Of a DNA stretch of 24,817 bases, positions 14,290 to 23,343 are shown piece by piece. Source of the DNA: CBDAQR01 sp965199055. GTDB lineage: Bacteria > Pseudomonadota > Gammaproteobacteria > Pseudomonadales > Halieaceae. Location: contig CBDAQR010000001.1 in the NCBI GenBank assembly GCA_965199055.1, positions 1-24,817 on the forward strand. The letters are read 5' to 3'. The position numbers and the translations under genes were made by a program. Numbering within the stretch: position 1 is the stretch's first letter; each line of letters begins with the position of its first letter. The notes beneath the pieces were generated by a model. It did no database searches and had not been told where the DNA came from. It worked only from the letters and a program-made list of their open reading frames with translations.

Positions 14290-15202
14290 GAGGCCATTTC
14301 AGAATTAACGGTTGAGCGAAAGGGAGCGGCATGATTCACCGAAGTTTGAAAACAAACGGAGGAATCACGATGGCTTGGACCCCTTTCACTCGCGCTGATC
14401 ATGACAGAACGTCACTGCGTTACACAAGCGATATGTCGGACCGTGAATTCGCGGTGATTGCGCCGCACCTGCCAGGCCAACCGAAACGTGGCCGCAAGCG
14501 GCGGATATGCCTGCGCTCGGTGATCAACGGGATTTTCTATGTGCTGCAGAACGGCTGCGCGTGGGCCAACCTGCCAAAAGACTTTCCACCAAAGAGCACG
14601 GTTTACGGCTATTTCCGACGGTTTCTCGAAGATGGCATCTGGGCGCGTATTCACGATGCGCTCTACGTCGACTGCCGAGACCTGGAAGGCCGCGAGCCGC
14701 AACCGACTGCCGCCATCATCGACAGCCAGTCGGTCAAGACCGGACCTAATGCCCTTGACGAGATCGGCTATGATGCGGGCAAGAAAGTGAAGGGGCGTAA
14801 ACGCCATATTCTGGTCGATACGGTGGGACTATTGCTGCGCTGCGACGTGCATTCGGCGGGCATACAGGACCGAGACGGTGCCTGCCGCCTGTTCGACAGG
14901 CTGACAACGCGCTTTCCATTCCTTCAGGTCATCTTTGCTGACAGCGCCTATGCCGGCGACAAAGTCAAACAAGCGGCTCCCAGACCTGTCGAGATCGTTC
15001 GACGTTCAGACACAGCAAAGGGTTTCGTGGTCCTGCCCAAGCGCTGGATCGTCGAGCGTACGCTGGCCTGGATCACCACAAACAGGCGCATGGCCAGGGA
15101 TTTCGAACGATACGCCCAGAGCGCAGCGGGTTTCATCCAGATCGCCATGATCAAGATCATGACACGAAGGCTCGCACGGTTCGTTAATTCGTAGATGGAC
15201 TC
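14290..15202 (+). mobile_element. 913-bp IS5-family insertion sequence, copy 2
   Basis: Same ends and length as the copy at 3331-4243 but in the opposite orientation, flanked by TTA (14287-14289 and 15203-15205). It is inserted in rep3 within the Leu codon of DRL-TKVT. Confidence 0.95.
14370..15194 (+). CDS. IS5-family DDE transposase
   Basis: This 274-residue transposase appears identical to the one at 3339-4163, with D118, D191 and E229 present and GGAGG before the ATG. It lies antisense to rep3. Two identical copies imply recent movement within this plasmid or its lineage. Confidence 0.95.
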   Translation: MAWTPFTRADHDRTSLRYTSDMSDREFAVIAPHLPGQPKRGRKRRICLRSVINGIFYVLQNGCAWANLPKDFPPKSTVYGYFRRFLEDGIWARIHDALYVDCRDLEGREPQPTAAIIDSQSVKTGPNALDEIGYDAGKKVKGRKRHILVDTVGLLLRCDVHSAGIQDRDGACRLFDRLTTRFPFLQVIFADSAYAGDKVKQAAPRPVEIVRRSDTAKGFVVLPKRWIVERTLAWITTNRRMARDFERYAQSAAGFIQIAMIKIMTRRLARFVNS

Positions 15203-15478
15203 TTAGCCGGTCGAGGCATTCACGAAGCCAGATATTATCGGTTCGCCCGCCCGGCCCGCGCAGTCGTTTGGCGGGCATTTCAACCCAGACCGCGTTTGAG
15301 ACATCGGCAGGAACCCGATCCTCATCGAGTTTGGCGGCGATCTCCCAGACAACGGCAACCATGGCTGGTGAAAGCGGTTGCTCTGACCGAAGCGCAACAG
15401 CATTGCTTGGCAAGGTGAGATTCCTCATAAGTGAGACATTAGAATGTGGCTAGCATAAATGCAAATTCACACGATTAC

Positions 15479-15560
15479 CCCTCCGGGAACCACACTCATA
15501 CCCTCCGGGAACCACACTCATACCCTCCGGGAACCACATTTTTACCCTCCGGGAACCACA
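15479..15560 (-). repeat. rep3 iteron array, four 22-bp units
   Basis: CCCTCCGGGAACCACA starts at 15479, 15501, 15523 and 15545, exactly 22 bp apart; on the minus strand this is TGTGGTTCCCGGAGGG. The TCCCGGAGGG core equals that of the rep2 iterons but the flank TGTGGT replaces CAACA. It lies 51 bases upstream of the rep3 start. Confidence 0.9.
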
Positions 15561-15578
15561 TTTTAAGCCCTACAGTGT

Positions 15579-15634
15579 CAGTGTCGGGTGTCGAGTGGAG
15601 CGAAGCGACACGCGACACTCGACACCCGACACTG
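15579..15634. repeat. 19-bp perfect inverted repeat beside rep3 iterons
   Basis: CAGTGTCGGGTGTCGAGTG (15579-15597) and its complement (15616-15634), with an 18-base loop complementary to that at 9632-9687. Conserved at the two related origins. Confidence 0.75.
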
Positions 15635-15648
15635 CGAAAACGACAAAA

Positions 15649-15760
15649 GGCGGCGTCCGCCTGATCGGCGGACTCATGCCCCCAGTCGGTCGCCTGGCGG
15701 CTCCCTCCGTCAGGGGGACTTCGCCCCCTACGGCGCTCACGCGCCTACCCCCAACCGGCT
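15649..15760 (+). repeat. three-hairpin origin-associated element, copy P4
   Basis: Same sequence and stems as 4299-4432, with a slightly shorter left end. It lies 88 bases from the rep3 iterons and has the same orientation relative to rep3 as P2 and P3 have to their rep genes. Confidence 0.7.
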
Positions 15761-15808
15761 CATGAAGGGGCAGGGGCTGGAAAGCAGTGCCCAACACAGA
15801 TCTCCCGA

Positions 15809-15907
15809 TTAGGGCAGAAGGGCACCAAACAGGATTGAGGCGACAAGGCAAACGACCAGAACAAGCGTAAGCGCCTCAATCGGGGTCTCTGGCATGGCTA
15901 TGTCCAT
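15809..15907 (-). CDS. tiny single-span membrane protein (32 residues), putative
   Basis: Minus-strand frame MDIAMPETPIEALTLVLVVC followed by LVASILFGALLP. The stretch from about residue 13 to 32 is one hydrophobic segment preceded by an acidic N-terminus, so it should sit in the inner membrane. AGGGA lies directly before the first ATG; the ATG four codons on has a better-spaced site, so the protein may be 28 residues. It lies upstream of P4 and rep3. Tiny membrane proteins on plasmids are often type I toxins, but I see no antisense RNA evidence. A chance ORF is possible. Confidence 0.45.
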   Translation of the reverse strand: MDIAMPETPIEALTLVLVVCLVASILFGALLP

Positions 15908-16016
15908 TTCCCTGACGGTATTTGCCTATCGCGCTGACTGGGCCGGGAGAACGGCTAGGGGACTGTTCTCCCGGCAGGCCCCGGAAAAGGGTTCGAGCCG
16001 GAGCCAATGCGCCCCG
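15908..16016. other. non-coding stretch joining to base 1
   Basis: Contains a hairpin GCCGGGAGAAC...GTTCTCCCGGC (around 15942-15976) with an 11-bp stem, probably a terminator or structured leader. Base 16016 is followed by the repeat of base 1, so this is the circular junction. Confidence 0.5.
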
Positions 16017-16025
16017 TGACAGGCT

Positions 16026-16306
16026 GGGGTATGTTCGGGATACGTGCAAAAAGTTGTTGTAGCCTTGGGAACTGGCGCTAACTGTCCAGAAAAGGGTGCA
16101 CGATGGCCGTCGAAAAACATTGGAAAATCAAAGGCAAACAGTCGTGATTTGGCTGACCAGAAAGGGGTACATTCCTGGACAGCTTGCCCGCGAAATAGCT
16201 TCCAAAATTAGCAGTCACCTATGTTCGTTTTGTCACTCAGAAGCCCTGCGGTACAAGGGATTGCGCACGCAACTACTACTTTTTGCGCGTATCCCGAACC
16301 TACCCC
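16026..16306. mobile_element. 281-bp miniature element (second rendering)
   Basis: Same as 10-290, with AGGCT on both sides. Confidence 0.85.
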
Positions 16307-16463
16307 AGGCTGGGGACCAAGGGCAGGACGCAACGCGACCGTGGGGCCGATTAATGCTCGGTGAAAAATAGGGCGCTAAGAGGTTGGGAGATGCAGCCTC
16401 CGCCAACCTTGCTTTATCCTCCCGGCCTCCGTTTGACGCCTAAAACAGCGACGTAATCGGACC

Positions 16464-16493
16464 AAAAAGTGTTGCCTTTATGCAACACTTTTT
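16464..16493. terminator. intrinsic terminator (second rendering)
   Basis: Same as 448-477. Confidence 0.75.
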
Positions 16494-16595
16494 AACTAGG
16501 GAGTATCGGGGCGGCACAGCACTTGACAAAGTGGGCTACCATTCTCTGGGAAAATAGTACAACTGCAATGCTCAAACAAACGGAGAGGATTTATC

Positions 16596-17756
16596 ATGAA
16601 AAAGTTTCTCGGTTCGGCGGCGGCCATGGCCATGGTCACGACAGGCGTTCATGCTGCCGATGTCGTCGTTGCAGAAGAGCCGGATCCAGTTGAATATGTG
16701 CGCGTCTGTGACGCCTTCGGATCGGGCTATTTCTACATTCCGGGCACGGAAACATGCCTGAAGTTCAGCGGGCTTGTCCGCATGCGTGTGACGGGTTCGA
16801 GTGAGACCAGCAGATTTACGCGTAAGGACGGCGAGCCAACACCGGAAGAAAACGTCCGCCTTGGTTCTCCGCTGAGCGGAGAATTCGAAACCACCGGGGG
16901 CGACAGCTACGGCACCAGCTATCGCGCTCGACTGACCATCGACGCTAAGTCGGATACGGAACTTGGCGAATTGCATGCACGGCTGCGGTTCCAGGGAGAC
17001 AGTGGCAGCGACACCTCAAAAGAGGCCGACGCGATTGTCGATCAGGCTTACCTGCAACTCGGTGGTCTGTTTGCCGGTTACTCGGAATCGGCTTGGGTGT
17101 ACTCCACGAATGGTGGCGCTACCGGTTTCGGTGGCAAAGGCATCTATGACGGCGATTATGGCTACCAGCAGCGCAACATGCTGCAATACCAGTTCAAAGC
17201 TTCAGGCTTCTTTGCCGCCGTCTCGCTGGAAGATGATAACGATTCAACCAGTTGGGTGCCTGACGTGGTCGGGCGTCTTGGTGGCGAATTCGGCGACATC
17301 ACGATGTTTGGTGTAGTTGCCTATGATCAAAGTGCCGAGGAATTCGGTGTTAAACTCGGCCTCAACACGGACATAGGTTCTGCTGGCAACTTCATTGTTC
17401 AGGGCTTCTACGCTTCGGGCAATACGAACTACAGTGCAAGTCTCGGTTATGTCGATTCAACCTGGAAGCCGGAATGGTCAGTTTTGGCGGCCTACGGGCA
17501 TGACGTTACGGAAACGATCAACGCCTACGTCAACGGTCAGCATTTCGCCGACTTTTACAACCCGGTGACCAATGCGAGTTCTGGAATCGACGCCTGGAGC
17601 GTTTCGGGTGGCTTTAAATGGTCGCCTGTGACGAATTTCAGTGTGGCGGCTGACGTGCGATATTACAGCGTTGATTCCAGCGATTACTTTATGACAATCG
17701 GCAAGCCGCAACAGGATTGGTGGCAGGCCGTACTTCAGCTTCAGCGCGACTTCTAG
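16596..17756 (+). CDS. Porin_2-family porin (second rendering)
   Basis: Identical in protein sequence to 580-1740; not an independent gene if the overlap is an assembly artefact. Confidence 0.93.
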   Translation: MKKFLGSAAAMAMVTTGVHAADVVVAEEPDPVEYVRVCDAFGSGYFYIPGTETCLKFSGLVRMRVTGSSETSRFTRKDGEPTPEENVRLGSPLSGEFETTGGDSYGTSYRARLTIDAKSDTELGELHARLRFQGDSGSDTSKEADAIVDQAYLQLGGLFAGYSESAWVYSTNGGATGFGGKGIYDGDYGYQQRNMLQYQFKASGFFAAVSLEDDNDSTSWVPDVVGRLGGEFGDITMFGVVAYDQSAEEFGVKLGLNTDIGSAGNFIVQGFYASGNTNYSASLGYVDSTWKPEWSVLAAYGHDVTETINAYVNGQHFADFYNPVTNASSGIDAWSVSGGFKWSPVTNFSVAADVRYYSVDSSDYFMTIGKPQQDWWQAVLQLQRDF

Positions 17757-17796
17757 GAATAGCGGCGTCCTGGAATTGACCTCCAGTCACCGCTTC

Positions 17797-17830
17797 GCTT
17801 GGCCCCCTGCCCAACAGGGGGCCAAGCTTT
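17797..17830 (+). terminator. porin terminator (second rendering)
   Basis: Same as 1781-1814. Confidence 0.85.
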
Positions 17831-17853
17831 AAATATCACCAACAGGAAAGCCG

Positions 17854-18057
17854 ATGAGTGAGGATACGGATAACATCGTTCTCAAATACCTGCGTGCAAT
17901 CCGGGCCGATCAGGAGCAGATCATGTCCGACATGGCTGTTCTGAAGGTCCGTGTTACCAATCTGGAAGAAAATCAGGTGGTGGCCAACCAGCGGTTGGAT
18001 CGCATAGAGGCACGTTTGCATCGTATCGAAAAACGCCTCGATCTTGTCGAAGCGTGA
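17854..18057 (+). CDS. small coiled-coil paralogue 1 (second rendering)
   Basis: Same as 1838-2041. Confidence 0.75.
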   Translation: MSEDTDNIVLKYLRAIRADQEQIMSDMAVLKVRVTNLEENQVVANQRLDRIEARLHRIEKRLDLVEA

Positions 18058-18251
18058 GTCCATTTTCGGATCACTCTTGGGGCGCTGGTCGCAACCGGCA
18101 GGTACCGGAGCCACCCCCTGCCCTCCCCTCTTGAGACGGATAGGAAAATATTCTCAAGCTGCTACACGTAGCGACCCGTCTTGCGCCGCTCACCGGGCCG
18201 GGAGATAATCGCCGAGGAGTGGCAGGCGCAGGGGCAGTGATGCCGCGACAG

Positions 18252-18485
18252 CTATTCGGTTGGAGAATCCGCCAGATCAAGGCGCTGTTCGATGCGCTCA
18301 AGGCGCTCGTGCACTGTTGCCATTGCGCCGTCTTGCCTGATTTCTGATTGCATGAAGGAGGCCATATGACCTTTCAAAATGCGGATATCGGCGGCCATGT
18401 CTTTCTGGTTATCCTCAATGCGTTTAGTGCGCTTATCCAGCTTGCGCAGATACCGCAAAACAAGGTTTTCAGGGTCATCACTCAT
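18252..18485 (-). CDS. small coiled-coil paralogue 2 (second rendering)
   Basis: Same as 2236-2469, overlapping the RepL-like gene by 8 bases. Confidence 0.8.
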   Translation of the reverse strand: MSDDPENLVLRYLRKLDKRTKRIEDNQKDMAADIRILKGHMASFMQSEIRQDGAMATVHERLERIEQRLDLADSPTE

Positions 18486-19203
18486 CGGACTTACCACCGT
18501 CGATCACGTCCATTTTGTAGCGTTCGACGGCCTTGGCGTGTTCATTGATATTGCCTCGGTAAGCTCCTTCCGGCGTCACCGCAATGACCTTCGCGCGCCC
18601 CCGCTTAACCCGGTGGATCGCGCCGACTTGCTCAAGCAACTTGAGAGTGGCGGCCATGCTATTTTTGTCTATTTTGGTGATCTCGCAGAGATCGGCGGCG
18701 GTCTTGGTGCACTCGTAACTTTGCCAGGCGAGATGTCGGATGATGTCCGACAGAACCGCTTTGGCCTGCTGTTGCTGTGCAATTGTGCTGTTCGATTTGT
18801 GGAGCCGATCCGTTACGGCGTCATGGTACTGAAATGCGATAGACACGTTGCCACCCCCAAAAAAGTCGAACTCGAACTGCCCGGACGAGCTGAGGTCCTT
18901 GTATATTTTCGATGCCATTCTGGCGCGCGCAGCCCGTTCAGGGTCACGCTCGCGCAAAGCCTCTTGGTCGCCAATCAAAGCAGCCTGGTCGTAATTACCG
19001 CGCTTGCGCATGGCGCGTTCCGTGAAGTTTACAGGCTTCTCGCCTTGGTGTCTTTGGCGCGGTTTTGCAACGCCGGTAATCACGGCCAGTGATTGAACTC
19101 GCTGGCAGGTTCGACGCTGTGCCGCTTGGGTGTTTTTTGCAAGCTCGATATCCTCATCGGACACTCCCATGCGACGCAATTCACGAATGCTGATATGGGC
19201 CAT
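18478..19203 (-). CDS. RepL-like winged-helix protein (second rendering)
   Basis: Same as 2462-3187. Confidence 0.65.
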   Translation of the reverse strand: MAHISIRELRRMGVSDEDIELAKNTQAAQRRTCQRVQSLAVITGVAKPRQRHQGEKPVNFTERAMRKRGNYDQAALIGDQEALRERDPERAARARMASKIYKDLSSSGQFEFDFFGGGNVSIAFQYHDAVTDRLHKSNSTIAQQQQAKAVLSDIIRHLAWQSYECTKTAADLCEITKIDKNSMAATLKLLEQVGAIHRVKRGRAKVIAVTPEGAYRGNINEHAKAVERYKMDVIDGGKSDE

Positions 19204-19228
19204 TCTAAAATCCCCTTAGTCGATGGAT

Positions 19229-19268
19229 AGTACGCTGGTGGCGTACTTTAGTACGCTGGTGGCGTACT
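19229..19268. promoter_or_regulatory. tandem palindromic operator (second rendering)
   Basis: Same as 3213-3252. Confidence 0.7.
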
Positions 19269-19346
19269 ATCAAGAAGCAAGAAACCCTTATTTTGTGGTA
19301 GCTGGAGTACCAAAATTAAGGTATCCATGTATCCTAAAGAGTCTTA

Positions 19347-20259
19347 GAGTCCATCTACGAATTAACGAACCGTGCGAGCCTTCGTGTCATGATCTTGATC
19401 ATGGCGATCTGGATGAAACCCGCTGCGCTCTGGGCGTATCGTTCGAAATCCCTGGCCATGCGCCTGTTTGTGGTGATCCAGGCCAGCGTACGCTCGACGA
19501 TCCAGCGCTTGGGCAGGACCACGAAACCCTTTGCTGTGTCTGAACGTCGAACGATCTCGACAGGTCTGGGAGCCGCTTGTTTGACTTTGTCGCCGGCATA
19601 GGCGCTGTCAGCAAAGATGACCTGAAGGAATGGAAAGCGCGTTGTCAGCCTGTCGAACAGGCGGCAGGCACCGTCTCGGTCCTGTATGCCCGCCGAATGC
19701 ACGTCGCAGCGCAGCAATAGTCCCACCGTATCGACCAGAATATGGCGTTTACGCCCCTTCACTTTCTTGCCCGCATCATAGCCGATCTCGTCAAGGGCAT
19801 TAGGTCCGGTCTTGACCGACTGGCTGTCGATGATGGCGGCAGTCGGTTGCGGCTCGCGGCCTTCCAGGTCTCGGCAGTCGACGTAGAGCGCATCGTGAAT
19901 ACGCGCCCAGATGCCATCTTCGAGAAACCGTCGGAAATAGCCGTAAACCGTGCTCTTTGGTGGAAAGTCTTTTGGCAGGTTGGCCCACGCGCAGCCGTTC
20001 TGCAGCACATAGAAAATCCCGTTGATCACCGAGCGCAGGCATATCCGCCGCTTGCGGCCACGTTTCGGTTGGCCTGGCAGGTGCGGCGCAATCACCGCGA
20101 ATTCACGGTCCGACATATCGCTTGTGTAACGCAGTGACGTTCTGTCATGATCAGCGCGAGTGAAAGGGGTCCAAGCCATCGTGATTCCTCCGTTTGTTTT
20201 CAAACTTCGGTGAATCATGCCGCTCCCTTTCGCTCAACCGTTAATTCTGAAATGGCCTC
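19347..20259 (-). mobile_element. IS5-family IS (second rendering of copy 1)
   Basis: Same as 3331-4243, with TTA on both sides. Confidence 0.93.
19355..20179 (-). CDS. IS5-family transposase (second rendering)
   Basis: Same as 3339-4163. Confidence 0.93.
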   Translation of the reverse strand: MAWTPFTRADHDRTSLRYTSDMSDREFAVIAPHLPGQPKRGRKRRICLRSVINGIFYVLQNGCAWANLPKDFPPKSTVYGYFRRFLEDGIWARIHDALYVDCRDLEGREPQPTAAIIDSQSVKTGPNALDEIGYDAGKKVKGRKRHILVDTVGLLLRCDVHSAGIQDRDGACRLFDRLTTRFPFLQVIFADSAYAGDKVKQAAPRPVEIVRRSDTAKGFVVLPKRWIVERTLAWITTNRRMARDFERYAQSAAGFIQIAMIKIMTRRLARFVNS

Positions 20260-20314
20260 TTAGGCGATTTTGTCGAAATCAACCCTTCAGACTGCGCTGA
20301 AAATCCCTCATTTA

Positions 20315-20448
20315 GCCTTCGCTTCGCTCCGGCCTAGGCGGTGTCCGCCTGATCGGCGGACTCATGCCCCCAGTCGGTCGCCTAGCGGCTCCCTCCGTCA
20401 GGGGGACTTCGCCCCCTACGGCGCTCACGCGCCTACCCCCAGACGGCT
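20315..20448 (+). repeat. three-hairpin element P1 (second rendering)
   Basis: Same as 4299-4432. Confidence 0.75.
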
Positions 20449-20518
20449 CGGGAGGTGGTGCAGGTTGAAACTCCGTGCTCGACAACAAACCTAGAAGCAA
20501 ACAGATGGGCAGGGGAAT

Positions 20519-20935
20519 ATGGGGCTTTGGACGCAAGACGAGGAAATGCAGTTGCGAGCGCTTGTCGCATCGCGCCCAAAACTGTCATCATCCGAGATAG
20601 GCAGGCGCCTGGGCCGAAGCCGCGATAGCGTCATCGGCTACTGCCACCGCATCGGCCTCGCCCTGCCCAGGGCAGCCAAGAAGGCCAGCCCAATCCGGCG
20701 AAAACCAACCGCACCAAAACAGGTCACACGGAAAAGCCGCCCAAAACATCAGACCAGCAAGCTCAGGGTGTTCCGGTTTGCCGACTTGGCCGCGAACCAG
20801 TGTCGGTTTCCCGTCGCAGACGACCAACCCGGACCACTCATGGCATGCTGCGGCAACACCGTCGCGGAGCCTTTCGCCGCAATCGCATTGCGCTCCAGCT
20901 ATTGTGCGCAATGCCTGAAAATGATCACCAGGTGA
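20519..20935 (+). CDS. GcrA-like protein (second rendering)
   Basis: Same as 4503-4919. Confidence 0.8.
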   Translation: MGLWTQDEEMQLRALVASRPKLSSSEIGRRLGRSRDSVIGYCHRIGLALPRAAKKASPIRRKPTAPKQVTRKSRPKHQTSKLRVFRFADLAANQCRFPVADDQPGPLMACCGNTVAEPFAAIALRSSYCAQCLKMITR

Positions 20936-20959
20936 ACGGGCCCCACCCTCACCCAAGCT

Positions 20960-21151
20960 TCATTCGCCTTGGGATGAAGCTTTCCTGTTGGCAATCAGGG
21001 TTTCGAGTTCTTTGCGTGCCATTGAGATGGCACGGTCCCAAGGGTGGCCCTGAAGAACCAGGTCTTTCGCTCTCGCCAAAATATCTTCCTTGGCAAGCTC
21101 ACCGGCGATCATGGTTTTGATCCGGCTCATGTCGCCATCGCTAATCGTCAT
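20960..21151 (-). CDS. small helical protein (second rendering)
   Basis: Same as 4944-5135. Confidence 0.5.
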   Translation of the reverse strand: MTISDGDMSRIKTMIAGELAKEDILARAKDLVLQGHPWDRAISMARKELETLIANRKASSQGE

Positions 21152-21552
21152 GATTGAACCTCGCTGTTTGGGAGTATTGGCCGGGAGTCAGGGGGTGATT
21201 CCGCCTCCCGGCCCGGCCCCCAAACCATCATAGGGGCCGACCCATGGCCGAAGGACTTCCACCGCGGGCGATTATCGAACGTAGCCAGGTCACGGCCGAA
21301 GGCAAGCGGCTGATCGATCAGCCTTGCGAGCTGCGGATTCATCCGGTTCCGATCAGCGGCAAAAGCCGCGAGATCGGCAAGTTCTTCCGGGAACGGCGGT
21401 CAACCGCCTCGCGATTTTGACCGACTGGACAAAATCGCCCAGCAAGCGAAGCCTGTTCCGCCAAGGTCGTCTGAATGGATTACCGGACTTCCTCGAATTA
21501 ACGACGCTTCTTGCTTTTGGAGCTGGCCCGCCCGCCGTGATTTCTGCAATCT

Positions 21553-21962
21553 GGGTCATTCAGCTGAAAGGGACAGCCTACTGTCATAAGGATTTCAAAA
21601 GTTCCGTTCGGAATGGGTTTTGGAGCCGCAGGCGTCACCGCGAGCCATGTCGCTCAATGCTTTGGGTTTGCTGAATTCCTAACATTTGCAAGCCGGAGAC
21701 GGTGACGAAGAATCAAAGGCTTGAATGTCGCAAAACATGCAAGCGAAATGATGCCTTTTTGCGACAAGATTTGCAGCGTTTGGCACGCAACGCAGGACGG
21801 CGCGGTTACTCGCTTAACAGGGCCATGCTCAAGACCTCAAATTGCAGAGCATGGTCTGCAAAATAACGGGTTGGATGCTTCTTTCAGCCTTTTAAGGGCA
21901 AACATCGCTACTCTCCGAAAACTGCTTATGACAGTAGGCTGTCCCTTTCAGCTGAATGACCC
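21553..21962 (+). mobile_element. 410-bp miniature element copy 1 (second rendering)
   Basis: Same as 5537-5946. Confidence 0.9.
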
Positions 21963-22909
21963 GATCTATATGCAGCATTCGCCGAGCCTGCGCGCCCTCA
22001 AGCTCTTTCACCTGATGATCGCCAAAGCTGGGGGACGCATGGCCGATGATGCTCGCCACGATGTGCGCTTGTCTGAAATCCGCGCAATCGACGGCATGGC
22101 ACACCACGACCAAGAGAGCCTTAAGCCGCTATTTGCCGAACTTCGTTCCGCAACAATGATCTACGACGAGCCTGAGAAAAAACGCTGGAGTATTGGCGGG
22201 CTTCTCGATCACGGCACAGCCGACTACCGACACGAATTGACCGGCGATGTTTTGATCTCATGGTGGTTCGGGAAGATGTTCAAGGACATGGCGCGACAGT
22301 CCAACCACTGGGCGATCATTGATCGTCAAACCGTGTTCCATCTCGGTAGCAAATATTCCGTGCTGATCTTCCAGCATATCGCGTCCTTAGTGAAGCTCGA
22401 CCACACATCCAGCAAGTGTTTTACCGTGCCGGAATTGAGGGCGCTGCTTGGTGTGTCTGAGGGAAAACTTGAGCGGTTTGCTGACCTGAACCGGCGCGCC
22501 CTCCAACCGGCCATTGCGGAGATCAACCAGTTATCGCGCCTGACGTTGGCGGCTACGCTGCACAAGACTGGGCGCACGGTCACCAGCGTAACGATTTCTT
22601 GGGTCGAGAAAGAACCGGACCAGAAGCGCGATACCAAACGCGAACTGGACGCCTCGAAGGCCGGGCGCAAGGCCCGGCGCGACGGAACGGCCGAAACGCC
22701 AGTGATGATCTTCCCGGGTGATGGCTCGATCAGTTATGGGGCCTTGGGCTGAGGTTGTTCGCAAACACGCTCCGCAGCCGACACCGGATGTGAACCTGGT
22801 CGCTTCGGACTTCCGCAAGTGGTGCCGGTTGAAGTCCATCCCGCTCGATGCCGCCAGCATCGAAAGCACCTTCGTCGGCTTCTGCAGGACGTATTGCCCT
22901 CCGAATTAG
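21721..22909 (+). pseudogene. rep1 body, frameshifted (second rendering)
   Basis: Same as 5705-6892 but with four G instead of three after AGTTAT, so the frame ends at 22752 (SYGALG) instead of reading SYGPWAEVV. Probably a sequencing error; the earlier rendering is intact. Confidence 0.75.
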
Positions 22910-23076
22910 CCGCGTGAGCGCGTGCCCTTTCCGATCTGGCGGCTTTTGGCCGCTGATCGGAACCAGATGGAAACCACGCTGAAACACAGGCGACTTGCGC
23001 CTCGATGCACAAATCTGGCAAAGGCAAAAGGCCGGGAGAATGCAGCCCCCTCAAAACATCGACGGTGGAAAAGCAG

Positions 23077-23343
23077 ATGAATGAGAACGTCACAAACGAA
23101 CTAGTCCTCGAACATCTAAAACGGTTGCAGAGCGGACAATCTCAAATATTAGGACGGCTGGACGCTGTTGAAGCAGAAATGCGCAGCGTTAAATCCTACT
23201 TGGGTACAATCAAGCACGACATGGCAACGCTGATAGATGCCAGCACGTCACAGGATGCAACCATTGCCACGCTGAGAAGCCGCCTTGACCGCATTGAGCG
23301 GCGTCTCGATCTGACGGAAACTCCCCGCCGACCAAGCTCGATG
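23077..23343 (+). CDS. small coiled-coil paralogue 3, frameshifted (second rendering)
   Basis: Same as 7059-7325 with one extra C near 23325. This removes the stop and fuses the frame to the methyltransferase. The end coordinate given is approximate for that reason. Confidence 0.6.

Larger units (their letters stand above)
13529..15428 (-). pseudogene. Rep_3-family initiator rep3, disrupted by IS
   Basis: The 5' part (15428 down to 15203) reads MRNLTLPSNAVALRSEQPLS to WLRECLDRL, and the 3' part (14289 to 13529) continues TKVTVSGEYRGRPWG to ETELPRNS. Removing the 913-bp IS and one TTA copy restores DRLTKVT in frame and a 327-residue protein, about 90% like rep2. The exception is the WH2 segment, here TLDELKALLGVGDRKTYKIW, which is strongly different. 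The gene has its own iterons at 15479-15560 upstream. As interrupted, WH1 is cut and the product is presumably inactive. The final codons coincide with a hairpin, and no coiled-coil gene follows. Confidence 0.92.

Noticed and set aside
14412..14807. 131-residue minus-strand frame (also 3726-4121 plus)
   Set aside because: Antisense shadow of the IS5 transposase.
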